Source of the DNA: Clostridium aceticum
GTDB lineage: Bacteria > Bacillota > Clostridia > Peptostreptococcales > Natronincolaceae
DNA length: 64,000 nucleotides
Direction: 5' to 3'
Assembly: GCF_001042715.1 (NCBI RefSeq)
Contig: NZ_CP009687.1
Location: 1,045,418 to 1,109,417 of the forward strand
Part shown: positions 8,566 to 19,014 of the stretch, piece after piece
Layout of the letters: every line of letters begins with the position of its first letter
Numbering within the stretch: position 1 is the first letter of the stretch
Program-made: the position numbers and the translations under genes
Notes under the pieces: generated by a model
Told to the model about the DNA's origin: nothing
The model's database searches: none
Seen by the model: only the letters and a program-made list of their open reading frames with translations

Positions 8566-8641
8566 GCCCAGATAGCTCAGTCGGTAGAGCAGGGGACTGA
8601 AAATCCCCGTGTCGGTGGTTCGATTCCGCCTCTGGGCACCA
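8566..8641 (+). tRNA. tRNA-Phe (anticodon GAA)
   Basis: Starts directly after the CCA of tRNA-Val with no spacer. Acceptor GCCCAGA/TCTGGGC, anticodon loop CTGAAAA, T-loop GGTTCGATTCC, CCA encoded. This is the species that would be sensed by the pheS T-box. Confidence 0.97.
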
Positions 8642-8667
8642 ATATTATAACTAATTTTATAAAAGAC

Positions 8668-8742
8668 GCGGAAGTGGCTCAGTGGTAGAGCATCGCCTTG
8701 CCAAGGCGAGGGTCGCGGGTTCGAGTCCCGTCTTCCGCTCCA
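8668..8742 (+). tRNA. tRNA-Gly (anticodon GCC)
   Basis: Acceptor GCGGAAG/CTTCCGC, anticodon loop TTGCCAA within CGCCTTGCCAAGGCG, T-loop GGTTCGAGTCC, CCA encoded. Confidence 0.97.
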
Positions 8743-8754
8743 ATATAAAGTTTC

Positions 8755-8829
<75 letters not shown>

Positions 8830-8854
8830 ATAAAATTAAAAGAAGTAAACGAAG

Positions 8855-8884
8855 AAATGAATTTAAAAGAATTCATTTTTTTTT
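8855..8884 (+). terminator. Terminator of the tRNA cluster
   Basis: AAATGAATT (8855-8863) pairs with AATTCATTT (8870-8878), followed by a long T-run. Confidence 0.8.
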
Positions 8885-8937
8885 ATTATAGAAAATTTCT
8901 TTAATATTAAAATTTTTATAAAGTTTTTTAAAAGCAC

Positions 8938-8966
8938 TTGACAATGTTAGCGGATATTGTTAGAAT
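8938..8966 (+). promoter_or_regulatory. Promoter of the ilv-leu operon
   Basis: TTGACA (8938-8943), 17-bp spacer, TAGAAT (8961-8966). The start site would be near 8973, giving a leader of about 480 nt that contains the T-box. Confidence 0.85.
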
Positions 8967-8972
8967 ACAATA

Positions 8973-9312
8973 CATAAATTAAATTAAAAATTAAATTCAA
9001 AATTTAATAACAACATATACAAATGCAATGAAGGAGAACGGTATTTTGCATAAAGCAGTTTCAGAGAGTCGGTGGTAGCTGTGAACCGATACTGTCGTGG
9101 AATACAAATCCCTCCCAAGCAGTTCCTCTGAAACCAGATACATAGCTCCAGTAAGAGGTAAACGGTAAGCCCCGTTATAGGCAAGGGTTTGATAGAACCT
9201 AGAGAGTGGTTTCTGCTGTGAAGTAGATGCAAGTTAGGGTGGTAACGCGCGGAATAATTCCTCGTCCCTGTATAATTCAGTTTATAATTATGCAGTGGCG
9301 GGGATTTTTTAT
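8973..9312 (+). promoter_or_regulatory. T-box leader, isoleucine specifier, of the ilv-leu operon
   Basis: The T-box sequence GGGTGGTAACGCGCGG lies at 9237-9252, followed by a G+C-rich hairpin and T-run (about 9262-9312) that forms the terminator. The base of stem I is GTTTCAGAG pairing with CTCTGAAAC. Aligning the conserved stretch after the specifier loop (CCTCCCAAGC, compared with the family's ACUCCUGAGC) puts ATC at 9108-9110 in the specifier position, that is Ile. Uncharged tRNA-Ile would stabilise the antiterminator and let the operon be read. The specifier call is by manual alignment. The same rule gives the expected codon in all three synthetase leaders of this window. Confidence 0.85.
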
Positions 9313-9453
9313 TGGAGCTAATTTTCAAAATTTTAGAAGAGTTAAAAATTTTACATGTAAATTAATTATTTATTAAAAAACTCTTGCATTATTGGTGAAA
9401 ATATCTTACAATAATTTAAAAAATTTAAGTTATAATTAAAAGGAGGGTACACC

Positions 9454-9936
9454 ATGAATAAACATGTGCTTTCCGTATTGGTGGAAAACCAACCGGGCGT
9501 ATTAAGTAGAGTATCGGGATTGTTTAGTAGAAGAGGATACAACATCGATAGTTTTACAGCAGGTGGGACAGAGGATGAAAGGTTAAGTCGCTTAACCATT
9601 GTATTAAATGGAGACTATCAAGCCTTAGACCAAATAAAAAAACAATTAAACAAGCTCATTGATGTAGTGAAAATTACAGAATTAAAGCCTGAAGAAGCAG
9701 TTTATAGAGAGTTAGCTTTAGTAAAGGTAACTGCAGATGAATCTACTAGAGCATCCATTTTAGAAGTGGTAGACATATTTAGAGGAAAAGTAATCGATGT
9801 GGCAAGTGAGCATCTAACAGTGGAGATGACAGGGGATCAAGAAAAAGTTTTGGCTTTTATTGATATGATGAAGAGTTATGGTATTAAGGAAATTGTCCGC
9901 ACAGGTATGACTGCCTTAGGACGATGGAGTAACTAA
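9454..9936 (+). CDS. ilvN: Acetolactate synthase small (regulatory) subunit
   Basis: A 160-residue protein with an N-terminal ACT domain (LSVLVENQPGVLSRVSGLF) and the C-terminal half typical of the family. It binds valine and tunes the catalytic subunit. Unusually, its catalytic partner ilvB is not adjacent but is the last gene of the same operon, 7 kb downstream. An AAGGAGGGT site precedes the ATG. Confidence 0.95.
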   Translation: MNKHVLSVLVENQPGVLSRVSGLFSRRGYNIDSFTAGGTEDERLSRLTIVLNGDYQALDQIKKQLNKLIDVVKITELKPEEAVYRELALVKVTADESTRASILEVVDIFRGKVIDVASEHLTVEMTGDQEKVLAFIDMMKSYGIKEIVRTGMTALGRWSN

Positions 9937-9976
9937 ATAAAACAATATTAATTATAAATTTGAGGAGGAACATAAA

Positions 9977-10969
<993 letters not shown>

Positions 10970-10994
10970 ATTGAGATAGGCTGGAGGGATGTAA

Positions 10995-12518
10995 ATGGCA
11001 AAGCATATAAAAATATTTGATACAACCTTAAGAGACGGAGAACAATCACCGGGTTGTAGTATGAACCTACAAGAAAAACTTGAACTAGCAAGGCAGCTGG
11101 AAAGGTTAAAGGTGGATGTAATCGAAGCAGGTTTTGCTATTGCATCCCCTGGAGATTTTGCAGCAGTAAAAGCAGTTGCAGAAACGATTAAAAATTGTAA
11201 AGTGGCTAGTTTAGCAAGAGCGTTGCCGGAGGATATAAAAAGAGCTTATGAAGCTGTTAAACATGCTGAATCTCCTAGGATACATACCTTCATAGCGACG
11301 TCTCCTATTCATATGAAGTATAAGCTTAAAGCCACTGAAGAAGAAGTGTTAGAACGATCTATTGCAATGGTGAAGTATGCCAAAAGCCTTTGTAGTGATG
11401 TGGAATTTTCTGCGGAGGATGCTTCAAGAACAGAAGCAGCTTTTCTTTATAAGGTCCTTGAGGCAGTCATTGAAGCAGGAGCAACGGTAGTTAATATTCC
11501 TGATACAGTAGGGTATACCACTCCAGACGAGTATTATAATCTTATATTAAATATTAGGAATAATGTAAAAAACATTGATAAGGCAGAGATTTCTGTTCAC
11601 TGTCATAACGATTTGGGTTTAGCTGTAGCTAATACATTAGCTGCTGCTAGGGCTGGGGCTACTCAACTAGAATGTACCATCAATGGTATTGGAGAGCGAG
11701 CTGGGAATGCAGCTTTAGAAGAGATTGCTATGACACTGAATACGAGAAAAGACCTATACGATTTAACTACCAATATAGAAACTACGGAAATTTATCCTAC
11801 CAGTCGTTTGGTTACTAAGCTAACTGGCATGAAAATACAGCACAACAAGGCTATTGTAGGAGACAACGCTTTTGCCCATGAGTCGGGGATACATCAACAC
11901 GGTATGCTAGCCCATAAAAATACCTATGAGATCATGACCCCTGAGTCTGTAGGACTTACTAATAATAAGCTAGTTCTAGGAAAACACTCAGGACGCCATG
12001 CCTTCGAAGAAAGGTTAAACCTATTAGGCTATCACTTGTCTAAAGATGATTTAAATAAACTTTTCTTAGAGTTTAAAGTTTTAGCAGATAAAAAGAAAAT
12101 GATTTACGATAAAGACCTAGAGGCATTGGTAGAAGAAAAATCCGTAAGAATTAAAGAGTTCTGTAAACTAGGTCAATTTGTTATAAATAGTGGGAATACT
12201 ATTACGCCAACTGCAACTGTTAGACTAATAAAAAATGACAAGGAAATTGAAGAAGTTGCAACCGGACATGGACCAGTAGATGCTGCCTTTAAGGCAATTG
12301 ATAAAATCGTTGGAAATGGCTTTTCTCTAGAGGACTATTCCTTAAACTCTGTTACAGAGGGGGAAGATGCACAGGGAGAAGCATCTGTGAAGATAAAGAT
12401 GCAAGAAGAAATTTATCACGGAAGAGGAATTAGTACCGATGTGGTAGAGGCCAGTATTAAGGCTTACATCAATGCTATTAACAAAATGCTGAGTGAGTTA
12501 GAATGGCAAGAGGAGTGA
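10995..12518 (+). CDS. leuA: 2-Isopropylmalate synthase
   Basis: A 507-residue enzyme condensing acetyl-CoA with 2-oxoisovalerate, the first committed leucine step. The N-terminal TIM barrel begins with FDTTLRDGEQSPGCSM and contains HCHNDLGLAVANTLAA. The C-terminal LeuA dimer domain (from about residue 390), which carries leucine feedback inhibition, is present. It starts after a CTGGAGGG site, 25 bp behind ilvC. Confidence 0.96.
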   Translation: MAKHIKIFDTTLRDGEQSPGCSMNLQEKLELARQLERLKVDVIEAGFAIASPGDFAAVKAVAETIKNCKVASLARALPEDIKRAYEAVKHAESPRIHTFIATSPIHMKYKLKATEEEVLERSIAMVKYAKSLCSDVEFSAEDASRTEAAFLYKVLEAVIEAGATVVNIPDTVGYTTPDEYYNLILNIRNNVKNIDKAEISVHCHNDLGLAVANTLAAARAGATQLECTINGIGERAGNAALEEIAMTLNTRKDLYDLTTNIETTEIYPTSRLVTKLTGMKIQHNKAIVGDNAFAHESGIHQHGMLAHKNTYEIMTPESVGLTNNKLVLGKHSGRHAFEERLNLLGYHLSKDDLNKLFLEFKVLADKKKMIYDKDLEALVEEKSVRIKEFCKLGQFVINSGNTITPTATVRLIKNDKEIEEVATGHGPVDAAFKAIDKIVGNGFSLEDYSLNSVTEGEDAQGEASVKIKMQEEIYHGRGISTDVVEASIKAYINAINKMLSELEWQEE

Positions 12519-12524
12519 AATTAA

Positions 12525-14114
12525 ATGAACAATAAAATAGAAGTATTTGATTCCACTTTAAGAGATGGGGCACAGGCTGAAGGTATTTCCTTTTCAGTAG
12601 AAGATAAGATAAAAATAGTAAGGGCATTAGATGCTTTGGGGATCAGCTATATTGAAGCTGGTAACCCCGGCTCTAATCCTAAGGACTTAGAGTTCTTTGC
12701 CCATATGCGAGAGGAAAAACTCAAACATGCTAAATTAACTGCCTTTGGTAGCACTAGAAGAGCCAATATCAATGTAGAAGAGGATAATAACGTTCAATCA
12801 CTATTAGATGCCAATACTCCAGCAGTAGCAATATTTGGTAAGAGTTGGGACTTTCATGTTACAGATATTATTAAAACCACTTTAGAAGAAAACTTAGCCA
12901 TGATTCAGGATACAATTGCCTTCTTTAAAGAAAAAGGTAAAGAAGTGATTTTCGACGCCGAACACTTTTTCGATGGATACAAAGCAAATCCAACTTATGC
13001 TATGGCCACGTTAGAAGCAGCAGCAAAAGGAGGCGCTGACTGGCTAGCTCTTTGTGAAACCAACGGGGGTGCTTTTCCCGATGAGATATATAAGATTACA
13101 AAAGAAGTTGCTGGAAAGTTTCCTGTTAAGGTAGGTATTCATTGTCACAATGATGGTGGTATGGCAGTAGCAAACACTGTTATGGCGGTAGAAGCAGGTG
13201 CTACGCAGGTACAGGGAACCTATATTGGTTTTGGAGAAAGATGCGGAAATGTAAACTTAAGTACAGTTATTGCTAATCTTCAATTAAAGCGTGGAAAACA
13301 ATGTATTCACGAGGATGAGATGATGAACCTTACCTCCACTGCCAGGTTAGTGGCAGAGGTATCTAATGTAGCCATGAATGAAAGGGAACCTTATGTAGGA
13401 AACAGTGCTTTTGCTCACAAAGGTGGTATGCACATTGATGGTATAAATAAGGCTTCTAAATCCTTTGAACACATTGATCCTAAAAAAGTAGGCAATCAAA
13501 GACGGGTTTTAATGTCAGAAGTTTCAGGAAAAAGTACAGTATTAGCTAAGATACAAAAAATTAATCCTAATATAAAGAAAAACTCTCCAGAGACACAAAA
13601 ACTTATAGATCGCTTGAAGGAACTGGAGCATGAAGGCTATCAATTCGAAGGAGCAGAAAGCACTTTTGATTTAGTGATCCGAAAGCATTTAGGAAAATAC
13701 AAACCCTTCTTTGAACTGATCAACTATAAAATTATTGGAGAAAATCAGCCGGGAGGAGAAAACATAGCTTCAGCATTGGTGAAAATCAATGTGGAGGGCA
13801 AAATTGAAATGACGGTAGCTGAAGGTGTTGGACCAGTCCATGCTCTAGATAAAGCTCTTAGAAAGGCGTTAGAAACTTTTTATCCTCAGTTAAAGGAAGT
13901 ACACTTAAAGGATTATAAAGTTAGGGTATTGGACACCACTATTGCTACTGCATCTAAAGTTCGCGTATTAATCGAGTCTACTGATGGATATAACGTATGG
14001 ACAACGGTGGGGGTTTCATCAGATATTATTGAAGCCAGTTGGATTGCTTTAGTAGATTCTATTGAATATAAATTAATCAAAGATATCGAAGATAAAATAA
14101 GGGCGTATATTTGA
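12525..14114 (+). CDS. cimA: (R)-Citramalate synthase
   Basis: A 529-residue member of the isopropylmalate/homocitrate synthase family: FDSTLRDGAQAEGISFS at the start, HCHNDGGMAVANTVMA in the barrel, and a C-terminal LeuA-type domain. The length and the GAQAEGIS signature separate it from leuA and match the CimA group. It condenses pyruvate with acetyl-CoA, the threonine-independent route to 2-oxobutyrate and isoleucine. It starts 6 bp after the leuA stop. Together with an Ile-reading T-box this suggests isoleucine made from pyruvate and acetyl-CoA. Confidence 0.92.
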   Translation: MNNKIEVFDSTLRDGAQAEGISFSVEDKIKIVRALDALGISYIEAGNPGSNPKDLEFFAHMREEKLKHAKLTAFGSTRRANINVEEDNNVQSLLDANTPAVAIFGKSWDFHVTDIIKTTLEENLAMIQDTIAFFKEKGKEVIFDAEHFFDGYKANPTYAMATLEAAAKGGADWLALCETNGGAFPDEIYKITKEVAGKFPVKVGIHCHNDGGMAVANTVMAVEAGATQVQGTYIGFGERCGNVNLSTVIANLQLKRGKQCIHEDEMMNLTSTARLVAEVSNVAMNEREPYVGNSAFAHKGGMHIDGINKASKSFEHIDPKKVGNQRRVLMSEVSGKSTVLAKIQKINPNIKKNSPETQKLIDRLKELEHEGYQFEGAESTFDLVIRKHLGKYKPFFELINYKIIGENQPGGENIASALVKINVEGKIEMTVAEGVGPVHALDKALRKALETFYPQLKEVHLKDYKVRVLDTTIATASKVRVLIESTDGYNVWTTVGVSSDIIEASWIALVDSIEYKLIKDIEDKIRAYI

Positions 14115-14159
14115 TTAGGTAAAGGTGAGTCGAGTTTACTAACAGGAGGATGAATAAAA

Positions 14160-15422
14160 ATGGGAATGACGATGACACAAAAAATATTAGCAGCTCATGC
14201 AGGATTAGAAGTTGTGAAAGCTGGTCAATTGATACAAGCAGATTTAGATTTGGTTTTAGGGAATGATGTTACAACGCCTGTAGCTGTAAATGAATTTAGA
14301 AAAATCGGGGTAGAGAATGTATTTGATAAGAAAAAAGTAGCTATTGTTCCAGATCATTTTACACCTAATAAAGATATTAAAAGTGCTGAGCAATGCAAAA
14401 TGATTCGAGAGTTTGCTTACGAAAAAGAGATTGAAAATTATTTCGAAATTGGAGAGATGGGGATCGAGCATGGTCTTATCCCAGAAAAAGGATTAGTCGT
14501 ACCTGGAGATGTGGTAATTGGAGCGGACTCTCACACCTGTACGTATGGTGCTTTAGGAGCTTTCTCTACAGGGATTGGTAGTACAGACATGGCAGCAGGA
14601 ATGGCCACAGGAAAATGTTGGTTTAAAGTGCCATCAGCTATAAAGTTTGTATTAAAGGGAGAACTTTCTAAATGGGTGAGCGGTAAGGATGTTATTTTAC
14701 ACATTATAGGTATGATCGGCGTAGATGGTGCCCTTTATAAGTCTATGGAATTTGTAGGGGAGGGTGTTAAAAACTTGTCTATGGATGATCGTCTTGCTAT
14801 GGCAAATATGGCTATTGAAGCGGGGGGGAAAAACGGAATTTTCCCAGTAGACGAGAAAACCCTAGCTTATGTAAAGGAACATTCAACGAAGGAGTATACC
14901 ATCTATACTGCTGATGAAGATGCAGAATACGATAAAGTATATGAGATTGATTTAAGTACCATTCGACCTACTGTAGCATTTCCACATTTACCTGACAATA
15001 CTCGTACGATTGATGAAGTTGGTGAAGTGAAAATTGATCAAGTAGTAATTGGTTCTTGTACCAACGGTAGAATAGAGGATATGAGGGTAGCTGCTGGAAT
15101 CTTAAAGGGTAAAAAGGTGGCAAAAGGTGTAAGAGTAATTGTTTTCCCAGTGACACAAAAAGTTTATCTTCAAGCATTACGAGAAGGTTTAATTGAGGAC
15201 TTTATTGAAGCAGGAGCAGTAGTAAGTACACCTACCTGCGGACCATGTCTTGGAGGACATATGGGTATTCTTGCAAAGGGTGAAAGGGCCATTGCTACTA
15301 CAAACCGTAACTTTGTAGGAAGAATGGGACATCCTGAATCTGAAGTATATTTAGCAAGTCCAGCTGTGGCGGCAGCTTCAGCTTTAACAGGAAAAATTTC
15401 AAATCCAGAAGATATAGCATAG
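14160..15422 (+). CDS. leuC: 3-Isopropylmalate dehydratase large subunit
   Basis: A 420-residue aconitase-family subunit. Iron-sulfur ligands are in [11 protein letters not shown] and TCGPCLGG, and the [12 protein letters not shown] motif is present. The length is that of the short, archaeal-type LeuC. LeuC-type subunits paired with CimA can also isomerise citramalate. Three candidate Met codons lie at the start; the first follows an ACAGGAGGA site and is used here. Confidence 0.95.
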   Translation: MGMTMTQKILAAHAGLEVVKAGQLIQADLDLVLGNDVTTPVAVNEFRKIGVENVFDKKKVAIVPDHFTPNKDIKSAEQCKMIREFAYEKEIENYFEIGEMGIEHGLIPEKGLVVPGDVVIGADSHTCTYGALGAFSTGIGSTDMAAGMATGKCWFKVPSAIKFVLKGELSKWVSGKDVILHIIGMIGVDGALYKSMEFVGEGVKNLSMDDRLAMANMAIEAGGKNGIFPVDEKTLAYVKEHSTKEYTIYTADEDAEYDKVYEIDLSTIRPTVAFPHLPDNTRTIDEVGEVKIDQVVIGSCTNGRIEDMRVAAGILKGKKVAKGVRVIVFPVTQKVYLQALREGLIEDFIEAGAVVSTPTCGPCLGGHMGILAKGERAIATTNRNFVGRMGHPESEVYLASPAVAAASALTGKISNPEDIA

Positions 15423-15436
15423 AGGAGGCAAAAACC

Positions 15437-15931
15437 ATGAAAGCAAAGGGAAGCGTTTTTAAATACGGCAGTAACGTAGATACAGATGTTATTATTCCTG
15501 CAAGATATCTAAATACCTCTGATCCAGCGGAGTTAGCTAAATATTGTATGGAAGATATAGATGCAGATTTTGCTAAAAAAGTAAAGCAAGGGGATTTAAT
15601 TGTAGCGGACAAAAACTTTGGTTGCGGTTCTTCAAGAGAGCATGCACCTATCTCAATAAAAGCTTCAGGGGTATCTTGTGTCATTGCTACTACTTTTGCA
15701 AGAATTTTTTATAGAAATGCCATCAATATTGGGTTGCCAATTCTTGAATGTAAAGAAGCGGTAGAAAACATTGAAAGTGGCGATGAAGTAGAGGTGGATT
15801 TTAGCACCGGGGTTATTTATAATCTAACAAAAAACCAGTCTTATCAAGGTGAAGCTTTTCCAGAATTTATGCAAAATATTATGGCAGCTGACGGACTTAT
15901 TCAATATATTAAGAACAACTTAAAGAAATAA
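15437..15931 (+). CDS. leuD: 3-Isopropylmalate dehydratase small subunit
   Basis: A 164-residue swivel-domain subunit. [14 protein letters not shown] at the start and [13 protein letters not shown] near residue 57 are diagnostic. It is paired with leuC 14 bp upstream, with an AGAGGAGGC site. Confidence 0.95.
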   Translation: MKAKGSVFKYGSNVDTDVIIPARYLNTSDPAELAKYCMEDIDADFAKKVKQGDLIVADKNFGCGSSREHAPISIKASGVSCVIATTFARIFYRNAINIGLPILECKEAVENIESGDEVEVDFSTGVIYNLTKNQSYQGEAFPEFMQNIMAADGLIQYIKNNLKK

Positions 15932-15950
15932 AGGATATGGAGGAATAGAT

Positions 15951-17027
15951 ATGAAATTCAATATAGCAACCATTCCAGGGGATGGGATCGGACCAGAGGT
16001 AATAGAAGAAACGATTTTAGTATTAAATAAAATTGGAGAAATATATGGCCATGAATTTTCCTTCCAAGAGGTATTGGCAGGGGGGATTGCCATCGACAAA
16101 ACTGGAAAACCTCTTCCAGAGGAAACGGTAGAAGTTTGTAAAAACAGTGATGCAGTTTTACTAGGGGCAGTTGGAGGTCCTAAGTGGGATACCCTTCCGG
16201 GAGATCAAAGACCAGAAAAGGCATTATTAGGATTAAGAGGAGCATTGGGCTTATACGCCAACCTTCGACCAGCGGTTTTATATACAGCTCTTAAGGAAGC
16301 ATCGCCTTTAAGAAGTGATATTGTTGAACAAGGTATTGATATATGCGTAGTAAGGGAGTTGACCGGGGGAATCTACTTTGGTGAAAGAGGAAGAAAAAAG
16401 GAAGGCAAAATGGGAGAAGAAGCCTATGACACAGAAGCTTATAGCGTTGGAGAAGTAGAAAGAATTGCCCGAACTGCCTTTGAAATAGCTATGAAAAGAG
16501 ACAAGAGAGTAACCAGCGTAGATAAGGCCAATATCCTAGAAAGTTCTAGATTATGGCGTTCTGTAGTTGTGGAGGTAGCTAAGGATTATCCAGAGGTTGC
16601 CTTAGATCATATGTATGTAGATAATGCAGCAATGCAGTTAATAAGATATCCTCAACAGTTTGATGTAATCGTCACTAGTAATATGTTTGGCGATATACTA
16701 TCTGATGAAGCCAGTATGCTTACAGGATCTATAGGTATGTTACCTTCAGCATCCCTTGCAGAGGGGAATCTAGGAATGTATGAACCTATTCATGGTTCGG
16801 CACCAGATATTGCAGGAGAAAATAAAGCAAATCCTATAGCAACCATTTTATCTGCGGCTATGATGCTTCGTTATTCTCTACAATTAGATAAAGAGGCACA
16901 AGTCATTGAAGAAGCAGTAATAAAAGTGCTAGAAAAGAATTATCGTACAGGAGATATTATGAGTAAAGGTATGACATTAGTAGGAACACAGGAAATGGGA
17001 AAACTAATTGTAGGAGAACTAAAGTAG
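15951..17027 (+). CDS. leuB: 3-Isopropylmalate dehydrogenase
   Basis: A 358-residue NAD-dependent beta-decarboxylating dehydrogenase: [15 protein letters not shown] at the N-terminus, the [14 protein letters not shown] substrate loop, the YVDNAAMQL segment, and [12 protein letters not shown] for NAD binding. In cimA pathways the same enzyme type also oxidises 3-methylmalate to 2-oxobutyrate. Starts 19 bp after leuD. Confidence 0.96.
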   Translation: MKFNIATIPGDGIGPEVIEETILVLNKIGEIYGHEFSFQEVLAGGIAIDKTGKPLPEETVEVCKNSDAVLLGAVGGPKWDTLPGDQRPEKALLGLRGALGLYANLRPAVLYTALKEASPLRSDIVEQGIDICVVRELTGGIYFGERGRKKEGKMGEEAYDTEAYSVGEVERIARTAFEIAMKRDKRVTSVDKANILESSRLWRSVVVEVAKDYPEVALDHMYVDNAAMQLIRYPQQFDVIVTSNMFGDILSDEASMLTGSIGMLPSASLAEGNLGMYEPIHGSAPDIAGENKANPIATILSAAMMLRYSLQLDKEAQVIEEAVIKVLEKNYRTGDIMSKGMTLVGTQEMGKLIVGELK

Positions 17028-17081
17028 ATAGAAAATTGAGATAAAGCATTACTTAAAGGATAAAAAGGAGGCGGAAATAGG

Positions 17082-18749
17082 ATGCAGCTAACAGGTGCGG
17101 AAATTTTAATAGAATGTTTAAAGGAACAGGGTGTAGACACTATTTTTGGCTATCCTGGAGGGGCGGTACTAAATATTTATGATGCCCTTTATAAACACCA
17201 AGATGAGATTCGACATATCTTAACTTCTCATGAGCAAGGAGCATCTCATGCAGCTGATGGCTATGCTAGGGCGACAGGAAAAGTAGGGGTTTGTATGGCA
17301 ACTTCTGGTCCAGGAGCTACGAATTTAGTTACAGGTATTGCCACAGCCTATATGGACTCTGTTCCTATGGTAGCTATTACAGGAAATGTTCCTTTAGCAT
17401 TACTGGGAAAAGATAGTTTTCAAGAGGTGGATATAACAGGAATTACAATGCCTATAACAAAACATAACTTTATTGTGAAGGATGTTAAGGATTTAGCAGC
17501 CACAGTTCGAAGAGCTTTTTATATAGCACAGGAAGGTAGACCCGGTCCTGTGTTGGTGGATATACCAAAGGATATAACAGCTCAAATGACAGAATATATT
17601 AAAGAAGAGCCTATAGCAATAGATAAGGTGACAGAATATATTACTGAGGAAAACATAAACCATGCTTTAGAACTTTTACAAAATTCACAACAACCTCTGA
17701 TTTATGTAGGAGGGGGAGTAAACCAGGCGGATGCCAATGGTGACCTAGTAGCCTTTGCTGAAAAAGTAAAAGCACCTGTATGTTGTACCCTAATGGGGCT
17801 AGGAGGGTTTCCAGCTACCCACGAGCTTTTTACTGGTATGATAGGTATGCATGGTACAAAATCTTCTAATTTAGCAGCCACAAAATGCGATTTACTTATA
17901 GCCATAGGAGCAAGGTTTAGTGATCGGGTGGTTAGCAAAGTAGAAGCTTTTGCACCTAATGCTCAGGTACTTCAAATTGATATTGATCCAGCAGAAATCA
18001 ATAAAAATATCAAGACGCATTATCATATTATAGGTGATGTGAAGGAAGTCCTAAAACGATTGAACAAAAGCTTAGCTCCTCAGGAAAATCAATCATGGAT
18101 GAACCAAATAAAAGAGTGGAAAGAAAAGTATCCTTTAGGTTATAGACAAGGAGAACATCTAAAGCCGCAATATATTATGGAAAGAATCTATGAAATAACA
18201 AAAGGGGAAGCCATCATTACAACCGAGGTAGGACAAAATCAAATATGGGCAGCCCAATATTATAAATTTACAAAATCAAGGACCTTTATCTCTTCTGGAG
18301 GGTTAGGTACAATGGGCTATGGGTTAGGAGCTTGTATAGGAGCACAGCTTGCTAAGCCTGACAAACAAGTAATCAATATTGCTGGAGATGGTAGTTTCCA
18401 GATGAACTCCAATGAATTGGCTACAGCTATAAAGTATAATCTTCCTATTATTGTGGTTATTTTAAATAATGGGGTTTTAGGTATGGTTAGACAATGGCAA
18501 AAACTATTTTATGATAAACGCTATTCAGAAACCAACTTGGATAGAGGTACTAACCTAGTAAAATTAGCAGAAGCTTATGGAGCACAGGGGTATCAGGTTA
18601 CCGAAAAAGAGGAATTTGAAGAAGTATTTAAAAAGGCTTTAGAAAGCAAAGGACCCGTAGTAATTAACTGTATGATTGATAAAGATGATAACGTGTTTCC
18701 TATAGTGCCTCCAGGTGCAGCAATAGAAGATGTAATTACTGAAGGATAA
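17082..18749 (+). CDS. ilvB: Acetolactate synthase large (catalytic) subunit
   Basis: A 555-residue ThDP enzyme. The catalytic-Glu region is HEQGASHAADGYARATG, the FAD/quinone-fold centre is intact, and the ThDP motif runs from GDGSFQMNSNELATA to NNGVLGMVRQWQ. It forms acetolactate or 2-aceto-2-hydroxybutyrate and closes the operon. An AAAGGAGGC site precedes the ATG. No ilvD (dihydroxy-acid dehydratase) or ilvE lies in the window, so those steps must be encoded elsewhere. Confidence 0.96.
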   Translation: MQLTGAEILIECLKEQGVDTIFGYPGGAVLNIYDALYKHQDEIRHILTSHEQGASHAADGYARATGKVGVCMATSGPGATNLVTGIATAYMDSVPMVAITGNVPLALLGKDSFQEVDITGITMPITKHNFIVKDVKDLAATVRRAFYIAQEGRPGPVLVDIPKDITAQMTEYIKEEPIAIDKVTEYITEENINHALELLQNSQQPLIYVGGGVNQADANGDLVAFAEKVKAPVCCTLMGLGGFPATHELFTGMIGMHGTKSSNLAATKCDLLIAIGARFSDRVVSKVEAFAPNAQVLQIDIDPAEINKNIKTHYHIIGDVKEVLKRLNKSLAPQENQSWMNQIKEWKEKYPLGYRQGEHLKPQYIMERIYEITKGEAIITTEVGQNQIWAAQYYKFTKSRTFISSGGLGTMGYGLGACIGAQLAKPDKQVINIAGDGSFQMNSNELATAIKYNLPIIVVILNNGVLGMVRQWQKLFYDKRYSETNLDRGTNLVKLAEAYGAQGYQVTEKEEFEEVFKKALESKGPVVINCMIDKDDNVFPIVPPGAAIEDVITEG

Positions 18750-18753
18750 TGAA

Positions 18754-18792
18754 AAAATCAACTAGAGCAAAGTGTTCTAGTTGATTTTTAAG
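18754..18792 (+). terminator. Terminator of the ilv-leu operon
   Basis: AAAATCAACTAGA (18754-18766) pairs with TCTAGTTGATTTT (18776-18788), followed by T residues. Confidence 0.85.
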
Positions 18793-18898
18793 TTTTTGAT
18801 TAGATTTTTTCATCTTGGGTAAATAGTCACTATAAATATTTACGGTTGGATGTATTTAGTTTGTTGAAGGGAACTTACCTAAGAGGGGCAATCGTTTA

Positions 18899-18914
18899 TG
18901 TGACAAATATCACA
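18899..18914 (+). promoter_or_regulatory. Crp/Fnr-type operator upstream of hcp
   Basis: TGTGACAAATATCACA is a perfect TGTGA-N6-TCACA palindrome. Its centre lies about 55 bp upstream of the predicted hcp start site, a usual activator position. Crp/Fnr-family regulators (for example HcpR) are known to control hcp in several anaerobes; the protein acting here is not in the window. Confidence 0.65.
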
Positions 18915-18925
18915 AGTCTAGATTA

Positions 18926-18954
18926 TTGACAATTAAGCATTAAAGTACTAAAAT
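18926..18954 (+). promoter_or_regulatory. hcp promoter with an overlapping palindrome
   Basis: TTGACA (18926-18931), 17 bp, TAAAAT (18949-18954). The spacer and -10 sit inside an imperfect inverted repeat (18935-18958) with outer arms AAGCAT/ATGCTT. The 11-mer AGTACTAAAAT recurs at the -10 of the neighbouring Rrf2 gene, suggesting shared repression. Confidence 0.75.
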
Positions 18955-19014
18955 GCTTATATAGACATAATTACCAATAACAAGAAAATGAAAAAATAAG
19001 TGGAGGGATGGAGA

